DNA of 64,000 bases from Fabrea salina (GCA_022984795.1 JALIHJ010000076.1:1-64000), one strand, 5' to 3'; shown: positions 1 to 9,341, counted from the stretch's first letter. Program-made: numbers and translations. The notes: a model not told the origin generated them from the letters alone.

Positions 1-18
1 TAATCAAGAATTCAATAA

Positions 19-1359
19 TTAAATTAAGTTAACTGACCATACATAATGAGTATGGCCTTTTAGTTCTTGAGTCTTGTTGCCTGTAGAGAGGTCCCAAACT
101 TTCACTGAATAGTCTCCATTGCCATCTCCAGACACTAAGTACTTGTCGTCACTTGATAGGTTGACTGAAAGTACTGCTCCAGTCTGTCCTTCTAGTACTT
201 GAGTAGTTTCTCCAGAAGTCAGACTCCACACTCTGATGGTTTTGTCATAACTTCCTGAGACTACAAACTGCTCGTCACTTGAAATAGCAACTGACCAGAC
301 ATAACTACCATGTCCTTTCAGCACTCTAATCAGGTCTCCAGAAGTAAGACTCCACACTCTAACAGTGCAGTCATCACTCCCGGAGACAATGTATTGGTCA
401 GTCTTGGAAATGGCCACTGACCAGACACAATTACTATGGCCATGAAGGACTCTAATCACTTCTCCAGTAGCTAGACTCCACACTCTGAGTCTTTTGTCAT
501 AACTACCAGAGACAATATATTGGTCCTTGGTAGAAATGGCCAATGAACTAACACAACTACTATGGCCTTTGAGAACCTGAGTGGTTATTCCAGAAGCTAG
601 ACTCCACACTCTAAGTGTTTTATCTCTACTCCCAGACACAACCCACTCGCCATCACTAGAAATGGCCACAGAGTATACCCAACTACTATGCCCCTTGAGT
701 ACTTGGGTTACTTGTGCAGTAGCTAGACTCCACACTCGAATGGTGGAATCATGACTACCAGACACTAGTATCTCTTTCTTAAGAGACACAGCAACTGATC
801 TGACACATCCAGTATGGCCTGTAAGCACTCTAGTCTCTCCATCTTCCCAAATCCTTATGGTCTTATCGTTACTACCCGATATAACCACAGGCTTTCTAGA
901 GAGTACTTGGGGTAGTTGGTCTTTAGTCTCTAATTGTTGGTGGAGAGTTGTTTCTTGGGACTCAGCAACTTGGTTTTCTAGGGCTTGGAGTTGGTTGTTG
1001 AAGCCCAGTTGGTTGATTAGTTGCTCGAAGGTGTATTTGGATCTGACTTGATTGACTTGTTGGATGGTTGAAGCAATGTTGGATTGGGAGTCAAGTAGGT
1101 CATTTTTGAGTTGTTTGAGTAGAGCAAGTTGCTCAGAAGTCACTCTCTCAACTTCTGAGACAATGAGAGTGCTTAGTTGGATGACTTCTTTTTTCTGGCG
1201 GGAAATCATCCTCAGCACTTCATTCACTTGATCACTTTCAGTCAGAGGATTAATAGGGTGACCTTGAGTAACATGACTGGCAACTATATGCTCACACAAC
1301 AACTCTCCACAACTACACTTGGAAATAGCTTGGCACTTCGAAGGACAGTTGGCTTGCAT
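19..1359 (-). CDS. B-box-like / coiled-coil / WD40 beta-propeller protein
   Basis: About 446 residues. The start is the ATG at 1357-1359 (MQANCPSK), directly after TTTATA; upstream in-frame codons lack an ATG, and a paralogue at 4317 also begins MQ. Residues 1-40 carry a Cys/His cluster (CPSKC, CSCGELLCEH, then H and GH) like a B-box zinc site. Residues about 60-150 are a predicted coiled coil. From about 160 there are WD40 repeats of 42 residues ending in VRVWSL/IRVWSL; the last half-repeat (ELKGHTHYVWSV) complements the first, giving a closed seven-blade propeller. WD40 proteins are scaffolds; the partner is unknown. The repeats are nearly identical at DNA level with a 126 bp period. The stop lies about 42 bp from the inferred telomere. 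Confidence 0.85.
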   Translation of the reverse strand: MQANCPSKCQAISKCSCGELLCEHIVASHVTQGHPINPLTESDQVNEVLRMISRQKKEVIQLSTLIVSEVERVTSEQLALLKQLKNDLLDSQSNIASTIQQVNQVRSKYTFEQLINQLGFNNQLQALENQVAESQETTLHQQLETKDQLPQVLSRKPVVISGSNDKTIRIWEDGETRVLTGHTGCVRSVAVSLKKEILVSGSHDSTIRVWSLATAQVTQVLKGHSSWVYSVAISSDGEWVVSGSRDKTLRVWSLASGITTQVLKGHSSCVSSLAISTKDQYIVSGSYDKRLRVWSLATGEVIRVLHGHSNCVWSVAISKTDQYIVSGSDDCTVRVWSLTSGDLIRVLKGHGSYVWSVAISSDEQFVVSGSYDKTIRVWSLTSGETTQVLEGQTGAVLSVNLSSDDKYLVSGDGNGDYSVKVWDLSTGNKTQELKGHTHYVWSVNLI

Positions 1360-1757
1360 TATAAATGGGAGGTGGAAAATGGTGGTAAATTTAGGGGGCA
1401 GCAATTAAGTTTTAGGGAGTAAGAAATCTAAGTAGTTGAGATACGTTAGTGACTAGTTCTAACCAACAACAGCTTGAGTAAGAGCAGAACACTAATCTAC
1501 CACGTAGTGCTTGAAGCAGACAAACAAAACCAAACAAATAGGTAAGAACAATGTCAACACTATCTTCAACTAGAAAAGAAGAAACAAAACTCAATGAAGA
1601 GACTTATGAAAACAGAATTCACTCAGAAACAACTTGCATGAAGTCGATAAATTACACCCTAACTAGTCTATAGACTCACATGAAGTAATGGTTACTACTA
1701 AACAAGATTGAAGATTTATGCATCATTCAAGGGGCTTATGTTTTACAATGAGAACCA
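1360..1757. other. Intergenic, subtelomeric
   Basis: About 400 bp between the WD40 gene start and the 3' end of the heptad-repeat gene. I see no open frame with coding character, no RNA gene and no repeat beyond a 10-base telomere-like fragment (ACACCCTAAC) near 1647. TTTATA directly precedes the WD40 start codon on the minus strand. Confidence 0.5.
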
Positions 1758-2291
1758 TTAATTAATTCTTCGGATCAATTCCTGTACTAGCGCTTCGAGT
1801 CTTTGAACTGCTTCCTTTACTTCCTGGATCGCTTCACGGTTTTCTTGAATAGCTCTACGGTTTTCCTGGATCGCTCTACCGTTGGCTTGGATCGCTTCAC
1901 GATTTTCTTGAATAGCTCTACCGTTGGCTTGGATCGCTTCACGATTTTCTTGAATAGCTCTACCGTTGGCCTCAATAGCTCTACGATTTTCTTGAATTGC
2001 CCTTCCGTTGGCCTCAATAGCTCTACGGTTTTGTCGAATAGCTGCACTATTAGCTTGGATAGCTACACGATTGGCTTGAATAGCTGCACTGTTAGCTTGG
2101 ATAGCAGCACGGTTGTTTTGGATCTCTCTAGCGTTTGCTTCTATCGCTCTGGAGTTCCCTTGCACAGCCCTTGATATACCAAAGATCTCTGAAGGTATAG
2201 TGCCTTCTTTAGTGACCTCTCTAGTCATATTTTTTTTTTCTTCAGATGAAAACTCACTTGAAGACTTGGGAGACTGTGTGTTATCTTGCAT
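1758..2291 (-). CDS. Long Ile/Asn heptad-repeat coiled-coil protein
   Basis: 177 residues, start ATG at 2289-2291 preceded by TTATAA. Residues 1-40 are polar and Ser/Glu-rich. Residues 43-154 are unbroken 7-residue repeats of the type RAIQEN-x / EAIQAN-x: sixteen successive [I/V]-x-x-N units, then a more ordinary leucine-containing heptad tail. With Ile in position a, Asn falls in position d of every heptad. I-x-x-N cores of this kind (N@d layers) are known from trimeric coiled coils such as bacterial trimeric autotransporter stalks, so a parallel trimeric rod is inferred. No signal peptide or membrane segment. Function unknown. A disrupted second copy lies at 59848-60382. Confidence 0.75.
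   Translation of the reverse strand: MQDNTQSPKSSSEFSSEEKKNMTREVTKEGTIPSEIFGISRAVQGNSRAIEANAREIQNNRAAIQANSAAIQANRVAIQANSAAIRQNRRAIEANGRAIQENRRAIEANGRAIQENREAIQANGRAIQENREAIQANGRAIQENRRAIQENREAIQEVKEAVQRLEALVQELIRRIN
1830..2165 (-). repeat. 21/42-bp tandem coding repeats (heptad array)
   Basis: The DNA encoding the heptads repeats with a 21 bp period; pairs of heptads form 42 bp units that recur almost exactly around 1880-1970. This explains the open shadow frames on both strands and suggests recent unit expansion by slippage or unequal exchange. Confidence 0.85.
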
Positions 2292-2449
2292 TTATAAGCA
2301 AGGATTAATCAACTAGGGAAGAATGCATAACGCGCCATTTGAGACAAGCTTAAAATGGTATCTTTACTGAGTATCAACACTTGAAAAGGAGACTCAAAGA
2401 CAAGCTAGTTGAATCAACAACAACACCTATTTCACAGGTATTCCAAGAT

Positions 2450-3337
2450 TTAATATATTTTGAAAGAATTAGGGGGATCTATTAGCCTGATGGAGTGAAC
2501 TGAATTAGTATGACGTTCTAGAACTGCAACTTGTTCTCCAGTAGCTAGCTTCCGAACCTTGATGTTTCCACGCTCATCTCCAGACACTAAGAACTTTCTC
2601 CTCTTTGATATTCTTACTGACTTGATAGCTGCTGTGTGACTCATCTCAACTCCAAGTTGACTCTTGGTTTCAGTGCTCCAAATCTTAATACGCCCATCCT
2701 TACCGCCAGAAACTATGAAGGCTCCAAACTTTTCAGGAATGTCCACTGAAAGCACAGGTCCAGCATGACCTCTAAACACATGAATTTGTTCTCCAGTTGC
2801 GTAGTTCCACAGCCTAACAGTTCCATCCTCACTTGCAGAAACCAATAATTTTTCATTTGAAGCAAGAGCCAAGGAACAAACAGTAGAGGTATGGCCTTGC
2901 AGAACTGCTTCTTTTCCAAGCCAAAACCTGATTGTGCTATCCTTGCTGCCTGAGAAAACAAACTGTTCTTTTTTCGAAAGAAGCACTGCAGAAACACTGT
3001 CAGTGTGCCCTCTATACACCATATACTGCTCTCCACTACCAGAATCCCACAACCTAACGGTTCTGTCCTGGCCTCCGGAAGCCACCACTAGGTCTGACTT
3101 AGGCATGGACAAACACAAAACAGGACCGTCGTCGATGCCGAAAGTTCTAAGTAGGTTCCCACTAACAATATCCCAAACCCTAATGCTGCCGTCGGAGTTT
3201 CCAGTAATAGCAGAATGGTTCTTAAACATGCACATTGACTCAATTTTAGAAGAAGATTCTTGCATAATTACAGTTGGTATAGCGTTCTCCCAAACTCTAA
3301 CAGTGTTGTCTTCGGCACTTGAAACAATGACAGGCAT
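2450..3337 (-). CDS. WD40 beta-propeller protein (second)
   Basis: 295 residues starting MPVIVSSAEDN, with about seven WD40 blades (TVRVWE, SIRVWD, TVRLWD, TIRFWL, TVRLWN, RIKIWS, NIKVRK), more divergent from one another than those of the gene at 19-1359. Its first blade matches the point where that larger WD40 protein passes from coiled coil to propeller. The preceding gene (3530-4317) encodes the matching B-box/coiled-coil half. All of 2450-3529 is in the same frame as that gene's Ser-rich tail, interrupted only by TAA at 3356-3358 and TGA at 3530-3532. It is either a separate gene 18 nt downstream of a neighbour ending at 3356, or the product of gene fission. Confidence 0.75.
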   Translation of the reverse strand: MPVIVSSAEDNTVRVWENAIPTVIMQESSSKIESMCMFKNHSAITGNSDGSIRVWDIVSGNLLRTFGIDDGPVLCLSMPKSDLVVASGGQDRTVRLWDSGSGEQYMVYRGHTDSVSAVLLSKKEQFVFSGSKDSTIRFWLGKEAVLQGHTSTVCSLALASNEKLLVSASEDGTVRLWNYATGEQIHVFRGHAGPVLSVDIPEKFGAFIVSGGKDGRIKIWSTETKSQLGVEMSHTAAIKSVRISKRRKFLVSGDERGNIKVRKLATGEQVAVLERHTNSVHSIRLIDPPNSFKIY

Positions 3338-3529
3338 GTCTTCTTGAACGTCTTCTTAGTTGAATGGAGAGATTCCAGAAGGAACGCTGGTGGCAGAGGG
3401 TTCCTGAACAACGTAATGCTCACTTTGAGTTCTTGAGTACTCGGTATTATTTTGCTGGGTTAATTGTGCGCAGGATGAATCTTCACTTGAAGCAGAAGAA
3501 CTATTAGAAGAACTAGCAATGCCAGGAGG

Positions 3530-4317
3530 TCATGGAATGCAGTTCTTCCGACTTGCAGGACCACTTTCAAGACCACCGGGTTTCTTTATCTGCTTCTTCT
3601 TGTCGTCTGAGCTTGAATCCGAAATTTCTTGCTTTTTGAATCCAAATGCGCCCTTAGCCTTGGGTTTCTTTACCTGGCTCTTTTTGTCGTCTGAGCTTGA
3701 ATCCGAAATTTCTTGCTTTTTGAATCCAAATGGACCCTTAGCTTGGGATTTTTTCATTCCAAATGGACCTTTAATTTGTTGAACAAGCTCAACTGTTGGA
3801 ACAGAGTTCTTTCCACTTGAAGAACTAGAAGAATCAGGAATACGAGAAGGGACAGCTTCTGGGAGGAGTTATTTTGAAGACCCAGAGAGCCTTTCTGAGC
3901 TGGAATACTTTCATCTCCAAGGTCAGTATCTTGAATGGACTGCTTGAATTCTGCCACCTGGCTCTTGAGGGAACTCTTGAGTGAATTTAGTTCTTGGTTG
4001 AATTTGTCACGGTCAGCTTCGGTAGGTCTGGAGTGCAACAAGAACTTGACAAGCCTTTCTTCTAAATCTCTGAGTCCAGTTAGTTGGTGCAAACTCAACT
4101 TTTCAACGCCACTGATCAAAGACTCACGCAACTTCAAAACAGTTCCCTTCTGACGGGAAGTTTCAGCAAGAACTTGGTTTAAGTCAGTTACCTCGCGTGG
4201 CAAAGGGTCGATAGAGTGACCTTGTTCAAGGTGAGTTGGTATTTTGTGAGAGCAAAGCAACTCCCCACAACGACACTTGGACATAAAAGGGCAGACCTGG
4301 GAATAAGTAGTTTGCAT
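3530..4317 (-). CDS. B-box-like / coiled-coil protein with Ser-Lys repeat tail
   Basis: Start ATG at 4315-4317 (MQTTYSQVCPF). The N-terminus has the same Cys/His cluster (CPFMSKCRCGELLCSHK, then H and GH) as the WD40 protein at 19-1359. A coiled coil follows (about 45-150), then a Ser-rich basic tail with two near-identical blocks (FGFKKQEISDSSSDDKK), which look like casein kinase 2 sites. The frame changes near 3866, between LGLQNNSSQ and the frame reading PEAVPSRIPDSSSSSSGK. The change is also present in the second copy at 61620-62400, so it may be a natural frameshift or an unusual 23-nt GT..AG intron. After TGA 3530-3532 the frame stays open 57 codons (Ser-rich) to TAA 3356-3358; if TGA is read as sense the gene ends there. 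Confidence 0.6.
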
Positions 4318-4635
4318 TATTAGTGGATAGGAAATGGACAGATTTAAACAAGACAATGTAATTAGCGAGTATAAGTAGACTAATTAACTTTACTTAAGCA
4401 CATGGAAGTTTATTCCTTTGAGAGGTTCAGAGTGTGCAGAGAATATTCGCCTAACAAGGAAGCAGTTCTGCCCAGACTTTCAAGTGTACTTGAGTTCGAG
4501 AAAATAAACAGCACAAAAACACGTCAAGGATTTGAGTCAATGATTGTCTTTAACGTGCCAAAGAAACACTGATACAATCTTCTTTACAAGAGAAGCAGAA
4601 AAGCAACACTCAGAACTTAAACCCTGCTTATAAAA
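4318..4635. other. Intergenic, subtelomeric
   Basis: 318 bp upstream of the B-box gene. AT-rich, with no coding-like frame, RNA gene or clear repeat seen. TTAATTAG overlaps the 3' end of the small gene that begins at 4636. Confidence 0.4.
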
Positions 4636-4855
4636 CTAATAGTTAATTAGTTGATTCTTCTCAAGAGCTCCTCTAGTAATTTGTACTCTCGGTTGCTTGT
4701 CTGACTTCGTGTATCGCCCTTGCGTTCCTGTCAGTTGCCTTTGTGTTTCTGTCAGCTTCTTACTGACTTGTCTTCTATTTTCTTGGATGTCCTGGAAATG
4801 CCAACTATTTCTCAGGAACAATTCCTTCGTGTACAGGTCCTCTCGTCATATTCAT
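4636..4855 (-). CDS. Small basic hypothetical protein
   Basis: The minus-strand frame from 4821 to the TAG at 4636-4638 encodes about 61 residues rich in Gln, Arg and Thr (DIQENRRQVSKK, TETQRQLTGTQGRY). In the second copy (62721-62942) the same protein is intact for 73 residues from ATG (MNMTKEDLYTKEL). Here, two bases are missing after the matching ATG (4853-4855) near 4843, so one of the copies carries an indel. QENRR recalls the heptad protein nearby, but no family is recognised. No signal peptide or membrane segment. Confidence 0.4.
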
Positions 4856-5232
4856 TTCAGATGGTGGCTCATTTGAGACTTCAGTCTTTTTGGAGACTCA
4901 CCTTCTTTGGTCTGGTTTTTTAAATATTATGAACGATCTAACTAACTAAATAAGATACGTAATTCAAACGCGCAAGATCAGGAAGCACCTAGAATTGATC
5001 AACAATGAGAAGAAAAGACAACTAACAAAGCAAAAACAACTTCTTCATAAGACCAGAAGACACTAATACTATTTGAACATAACCATTCAACCAGATTCAA
5101 TGCAGAACTGAATTCTAACTCGTTGCTCCAAATAGTTACTCCACTGACGACAGAACACAAAGTACTCCTTGGAATTTGATTCGCCATTATGAGTTTAAGT
5201 TTTCGGGTAGGTTCTGAAAACTCAACAATGGA
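4856..5232. other. Intergenic leader of GTPBP1-like gene
   Basis: About 375 bp. It contains a 15-codon upstream frame (ATG 5189-5191 to TGA 5234-5236) whose stop overlaps the GTPBP1 ATG as ATGATG. No other feature is seen. Confidence 0.4.
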
Positions 5233-6588
5233 ATGATGAACTCAACCGAAGAAAGCGAGTCAAAATTCAAACAATCAGAACCCAGAACTGCTCGAGAAGA
5301 CACAAGAGTAGCAGTAATAGGCAATGTGGATTCAGGGAAATCCACACTTGTAGGAGTGCTTACGAGAGGCGTAGTTGACGACGGAAGGGGCTCTGCTAGG
5401 AGACTAGTGTTTAACTTTTCACACGAAGAGGCCAACGGCAGAACTTCGAGCATTGGACAAGAAATCATGGGCTTCGACAGCGGAGGCTCGCAAGTCACTC
5501 CCGAACGCTTTACTGAAAACAAAAACAAAACTTGGTCTTACGTAGCAAACCACTCCCAGAAACTAGTGACTTTCCTCGACTTGTGCGGCCACGAAAGGTA
5601 CTTGAAAACAACAGTTTTCGGACTAGTAGGACTGATGCCCGACTACGCAATGATAGTGGTAGGAGCTAACATGGGAGTGACCAGAATGACGCGGGAACAC
5701 ATTGGCTTGGCTCTTTCCATGAAGATCCCCATGTTCTTTGTAGTCACCAAAGTAGACATTGCTCCAGACAACGTGTACAAAAAGACCCTAGAGACTCTCC
5801 AGAAAATACTCCGCAGCCCAGGAGCAGGGAACAGAATGCCTTTGCTGGTGGACAGCCAAAGCGAGTTCGAAGAAATGGCTGAAATGGTAGAAACCAAACT
5901 GTGCCCCATCTTCAGAGTTTCGAACGTGACAAGTGAAGGACTGGAGGAACTGAAGAAGTTTGTGCACTGCTTGAAGGCAAGAACCCTGAACACAGGAGCT
6001 TTTGGGTCTGCAGAAGAGCCTGTGGAGTTTCTGATCGACGGAGTGTTTCTAGTGACTGGAGTAGGCGTGGTGGTTTCGGGAATAATGAAGGCAGGGACAG
6101 TGCACCTGAACCAAAGTCTCTGTTTGGGACCTGACAAAAGTGGGAACTACCGAACAGTGACTGTGAGGGGAATCCACATCAAACGGACCAACGCAGAAGA
6201 AGCACGGGCAGGACAGTCTGCTTGCTTCAACATCCGTGCTGCCAACAAGAAAGAACAACTCAAGAAAAACCAGATCAAAAAGGGCATGGTGGTGGTGGAC
6301 AGAAGTCTGACTCCTGAAACAGCTTGGGAGTTCGAAGCTAAGGTTGTGATTCTGCACCACGGCACCACAATCAGGCCTAACTACCAACCCATCATCCACT
6401 GTGGAGTTGTAAGGCAAGCTGCAAGGGTAGTTTGGATGTCTTCAGGGCTCTTGCGCACAGGAGACGAAGGGACTCTAAGGTTCAGGTTCATGTTCCGTCC
6501 GGAACTCATTCACAGAGGCATGAAGATCCTTTTCAGAGAAGGAAGAACGAAAGGACTAGGGGAAATATTCAAGGTTTACCCTATTTAA
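5233..6588 (+). CDS. GTPBP1: GTP-binding protein 1/2-type translational GTPase
   Basis: 451 residues, starting at tandem ATGs 5233/5236. The G1 motif GNVDSGKST lies at residues 30-38; [14 protein letters not shown] matches the GTPBP1/2 switch I region; G3 is DLCGHE, followed by [10 protein letters not shown]4 is TKVD. Domain 2 (VPGVG-like VTGVGVVVSG) and domain 3, ending FREGRTKGLGEI, are complete. GTPBP1/2 are EF1A-like factors linked to ribosome rescue and mRNA decay in animals. Shorter than animal GTPBP1 because the disordered N-terminal extension is missing. A 15-codon upstream frame ends inside the start-codon pair and could modulate initiation if transcribed. A truncated, indel-bearing second copy runs from 63321 to the window end. 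Confidence 0.9.
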   Translation: MMNSTEESESKFKQSEPRTAREDTRVAVIGNVDSGKSTLVGVLTRGVVDDGRGSARRLVFNFSHEEANGRTSSIGQEIMGFDSGGSQVTPERFTENKNKTWSYVANHSQKLVTFLDLCGHERYLKTTVFGLVGLMPDYAMIVVGANMGVTRMTREHIGLALSMKIPMFFVVTKVDIAPDNVYKKTLETLQKILRSPGAGNRMPLLVDSQSEFEEMAEMVETKLCPIFRVSNVTSEGLEELKKFVHCLKARTLNTGAFGSAEEPVEFLIDGVFLVTGVGVVVSGIMKAGTVHLNQSLCLGPDKSGNYRTVTVRGIHIKRTNAEEARAGQSACFNIRAANKKEQLKKNQIKKGMVVVDRSLTPETAWEFEAKVVILHHGTTIRPNYQPIIHCGVVRQAARVVWMSSGLLRTGDEGTLRFRFMFRPELIHRGMKILFREGRTKGLGEIFKVYPI

Positions 6589-6789
6589 TGTAATTGGTTA
6601 TGTTATATTGTGTAGAACTCAGGGTTGGAGAAGTGCACTTTGATCCCAAAGGCTTTGTGTCTGGTGGTTTGGTTTCGTAGAAGTAATTGGAAACTTAAGT
6701 TTAAACAAGGCCCGTTGTTCCTTGGAAAATCTGCTAAGCTAATAGTAGTGCTTTGAACTATAAATATTGAAGTTGTAGTAACAAATGTA

Positions 6790-9012
6790 ATGAAATTTCT
6801 GGTGTTTGTTGTTTCTTTGCTAGGGGCCTTTTCAAAGGTTGAAATAACTCAAAGTGGGTCTCTTCCCAAAATTGCACTCGAAAGCATAAAACAGCACCTT
6901 TCTAAGCTGGATTTAGACTGCAAAGTCCAAATCTCGGTAGAAGATTCTAAAACTACAGGGAAGGCCTTTAGTTTTGAAACGTCTGCAAACAAGATTACTG
7001 TTAAGGCAGAGTCTGGAATGTACCAAACATATGCTGTTTACCACCTTTTAGAGGAGGTTTTTGGGTTTTCCTTTTTGCACCCCCTCGAAACAGCCAGATC
7101 AAGCAGTAACTACTGCAGCCTTTCTGAAATCGAAGCTGTGGACTTGCCGCACTGGGAAGTTAGAGGAATGCACATCCACACTGAACACCCTTTAATGCAC
7201 GTAGAACTCTTGAACGGGTTCGGAAAGTTTCCTTCAACTGAAAACTGGGAAGACCAATTGTGGGAATGGAACAAAGTCCTGGAATGGTGCATTGCCAACA
7301 GACTTAACTACGTGGAGTGGGTGCTTCTTAAAGACCAAACGTGGATTGAGTATTCCGAAAGCAAGTCGAGGCAAGAAAAACTCTCCAGGTTAGTAGATAT
7401 GGCGCATGAGTGGGGAATTAAAGTCGGAATAGACACCCCAATAGCCATGATCCAACAACACGCTTTTGCACTGATTAGAAACAACGACGACCCACTTGGT
7501 CAAATAGAAAAGAGACTGGAGTACCTAAGAGGCGCGGGGTTCGACTACATTTCTTCGGAAATGGGAACTACTGAGTTTACCCACGGCTCTGCAACTGACA
7601 TGCTTAAGTGGCTCAATCACTCAACAACTTACTCGAACAAGATCGGTATGGACTTTTACACGAAAGTGCATTGTTCAAAGGGCCAGAACTTGAAGAACTT
7701 CGTGAACCCACTCACTAACGAAACAGGAATGGACTACAACTTTCTGCCCTACTACGCTGTGGAGGAGTTAGGAATACTTCCTCATACAGTGGAGTTCTAC
7801 TCGCTGGAAGACCCTGCTCCTGTGTATGGAAACACCAACTTCAGTTACATACTGGACTTCATGATGCTGGAAGCAGACAAAAGGAACACAATTTGGTTTC
7901 CAGAAACTGCTTACTGGATTACCTTCGACGTAAACGTTCCTTTGTTTTTGCCTATTTACGCAGAAAGCAGGATAAAGGACGTGCATACAATCGTCCAAAA
8001 AGAAAAGGAAAAGAACGTTAAACTCCAGGGACAAATATTTTTCGAGTCTGGCTGGGAATTCGGCTACTGGCTCAGCAACGTGATCACAGCACGTTTGTCT
8101 TGGAATCCACTAGTTGACTCTAAAGACCCCCTTTCGGACGCTTTGAAGCCCTTCACTAGAGTTTTGGGCCATAACGGAGACCAAGTGGGGAACCTGATTA
8201 AAGAAGTAGTCAAAGTCCAAGCAGACACTCTCATCTACGGAAAAGTTGATGGAAAAGCTCCTAGTGATCCTAAGTACTTAACAGGAATGGCTTACCTGGA
8301 AGGCTACGACACTGTTATGGACTTAGCTTACTTTGCAAGTCTGTTCATTGACCCCGGGATCGCAGTAATGCCAAACAGAGTTCCTCCAGTGTTTGTGAGA
8401 CATGGTTTGGAGCACTTTCTAGGCATTGATTATGAAACTCAAATTTTGCCTTTACTGAACTACCAGTCCAGAGTTTACTCTGAGCTTTCAACTAAACTTG
8501 GAAGTCTTCAAGTAAGTCAGAATCAAAACTGGTTACTAGAAATCCAGGATTCTCTGGAAATCTTTGCAAAAAGAGCTGAGTTCAATGCTCTTTTATACAG
8601 CTATGCCCATAAACTCCACCTTGGAGACTCTACTGGAGACTTGCTGAGTGAGATGCTGTCCCTTCTGAACTCTACCCAGGCGATTGTAGACAGAAGAGTG
8701 GAAAACTTTAAAGTGCCTGCGGAGAGAATAACCAGTTGGAGGCCCAACCCTACAGGCTACTGCTACACTTACTTGTGGACAGCTAAGACTCTCTACTACT
8801 GGTGGAGGGACCTTTTGATGGTGCACTACAACCACCTTAGTCCTTGTTACTACAACATTCGTGACATGGTTTACGAAGAATTCGGCAGTGGCTTATTCCT
8901 TGATGTTGAACACTTCTTTTACAAGGTGTTCGGAATTTTCAGCATTAACGACTGGTTTGACGAGTGTCTTGGGTGCCCTAAAGAAGGTCCCTTGCTCGAA
9001 AATTTAATTTAA
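6790..9012 (+). CDS. Secreted glycoside hydrolase-like protein
   Basis: 740 residues with a signal peptide (MKFLVFVVSLLGAFSKV). Residues 20-115 resemble the N-terminal alpha/beta domain of GH20/GH67-type enzymes, with a typical segment GMYQTYAVYHLLEEVFGFSF followed by an FLHPLE-like strand. The segment HWEVRGMHIHTEHP opens a likely TIM barrel containing NRLNYVEWVLL, GFDYISSEMGTTEFTHG and TIWFPETAYWI. Acidic residues in these strands could be catalytic, but I cannot assign the pair. The C-terminal third is helical. A secreted or lysosomal/food-vacuole glycosidase is inferred. ATG at 6790 follows a TATAAAT box about 30 bp upstream. Confidence 0.6.
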   Translation: MKFLVFVVSLLGAFSKVEITQSGSLPKIALESIKQHLSKLDLDCKVQISVEDSKTTGKAFSFETSANKITVKAESGMYQTYAVYHLLEEVFGFSFLHPLETARSSSNYCSLSEIEAVDLPHWEVRGMHIHTEHPLMHVELLNGFGKFPSTENWEDQLWEWNKVLEWCIANRLNYVEWVLLKDQTWIEYSESKSRQEKLSRLVDMAHEWGIKVGIDTPIAMIQQHAFALIRNNDDPLGQIEKRLEYLRGAGFDYISSEMGTTEFTHGSATDMLKWLNHSTTYSNKIGMDFYTKVHCSKGQNLKNFVNPLTNETGMDYNFLPYYAVEELGILPHTVEFYSLEDPAPVYGNTNFSYILDFMMLEADKRNTIWFPETAYWITFDVNVPLFLPIYAESRIKDVHTIVQKEKEKNVKLQGQIFFESGWEFGYWLSNVITARLSWNPLVDSKDPLSDALKPFTRVLGHNGDQVGNLIKEVVKVQADTLIYGKVDGKAPSDPKYLTGMAYLEGYDTVMDLAYFASLFIDPGIAVMPNRVPPVFVRHGLEHFLGIDYETQILPLLNYQSRVYSELSTKLGSLQVSQNQNWLLEIQDSLEIFAKRAEFNALLYSYAHKLHLGDSTGDLLSEMLSLLNSTQAIVDRRVENFKVPAERITSWRPNPTGYCYTYLWTAKTLYYWWRDLLMVHYNHLSPCYYNIRDMVYEEFGSGLFLDVEHFFYKVFGIFSINDWFDECLGCPKEGPLLENLI

Positions 9013-9341
9013 TGGGATGTGGAGCCTTGGGCCTTGCAAGGCGGGAGAATGGATGCTTCCAGTTTAAGTAGTTCTTGCCTTTGTAATTCAGTTTGTGTTT
9101 TGGGGAGTCTTCATAAGTTTCCCGCATGGCACCTTAAAGATCTGTCCTTTGGATCTTTGTTTAAGTAATCAGATAAATTCATTAGGCACAATAGGTTTAG
9201 GCCCTGAGTGTGGACTTTTGAGTGGACCAAAATTGAATTTGAGTTAGTTAAATCAAGGGATAGATCCAATAAAGAAAAGGTGTTACAAGTTTCATATTTA
9301 AATCAAACATATTAGGACCAAAGTTTCAATATCAATATAAT
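9013..9341. other. Intergenic
   Basis: 329 bp with a perfect 12-bp palindrome GCCTTGCAAGGC (about 9036-9050) just after the glycosidase-like gene, and AT-rich sequence near the next start. No coding frame or RNA gene recognised. Confidence 0.4.

Noticed and set aside
1803-2174. Plus-strand frame across the heptad repeats
   Set aside because: A shadow of the 21-bp periodic repeat; the peptide has no independent features, and the minus strand has a proper start context and coiled coil.
3840-3880. 23-nt GT..AG intron in the B-box gene
   Set aside because: It would fix the frame, but both convincing introns in the window are 15 nt and this one lacks their GTA...TTAG pattern. It is kept only as an alternative.
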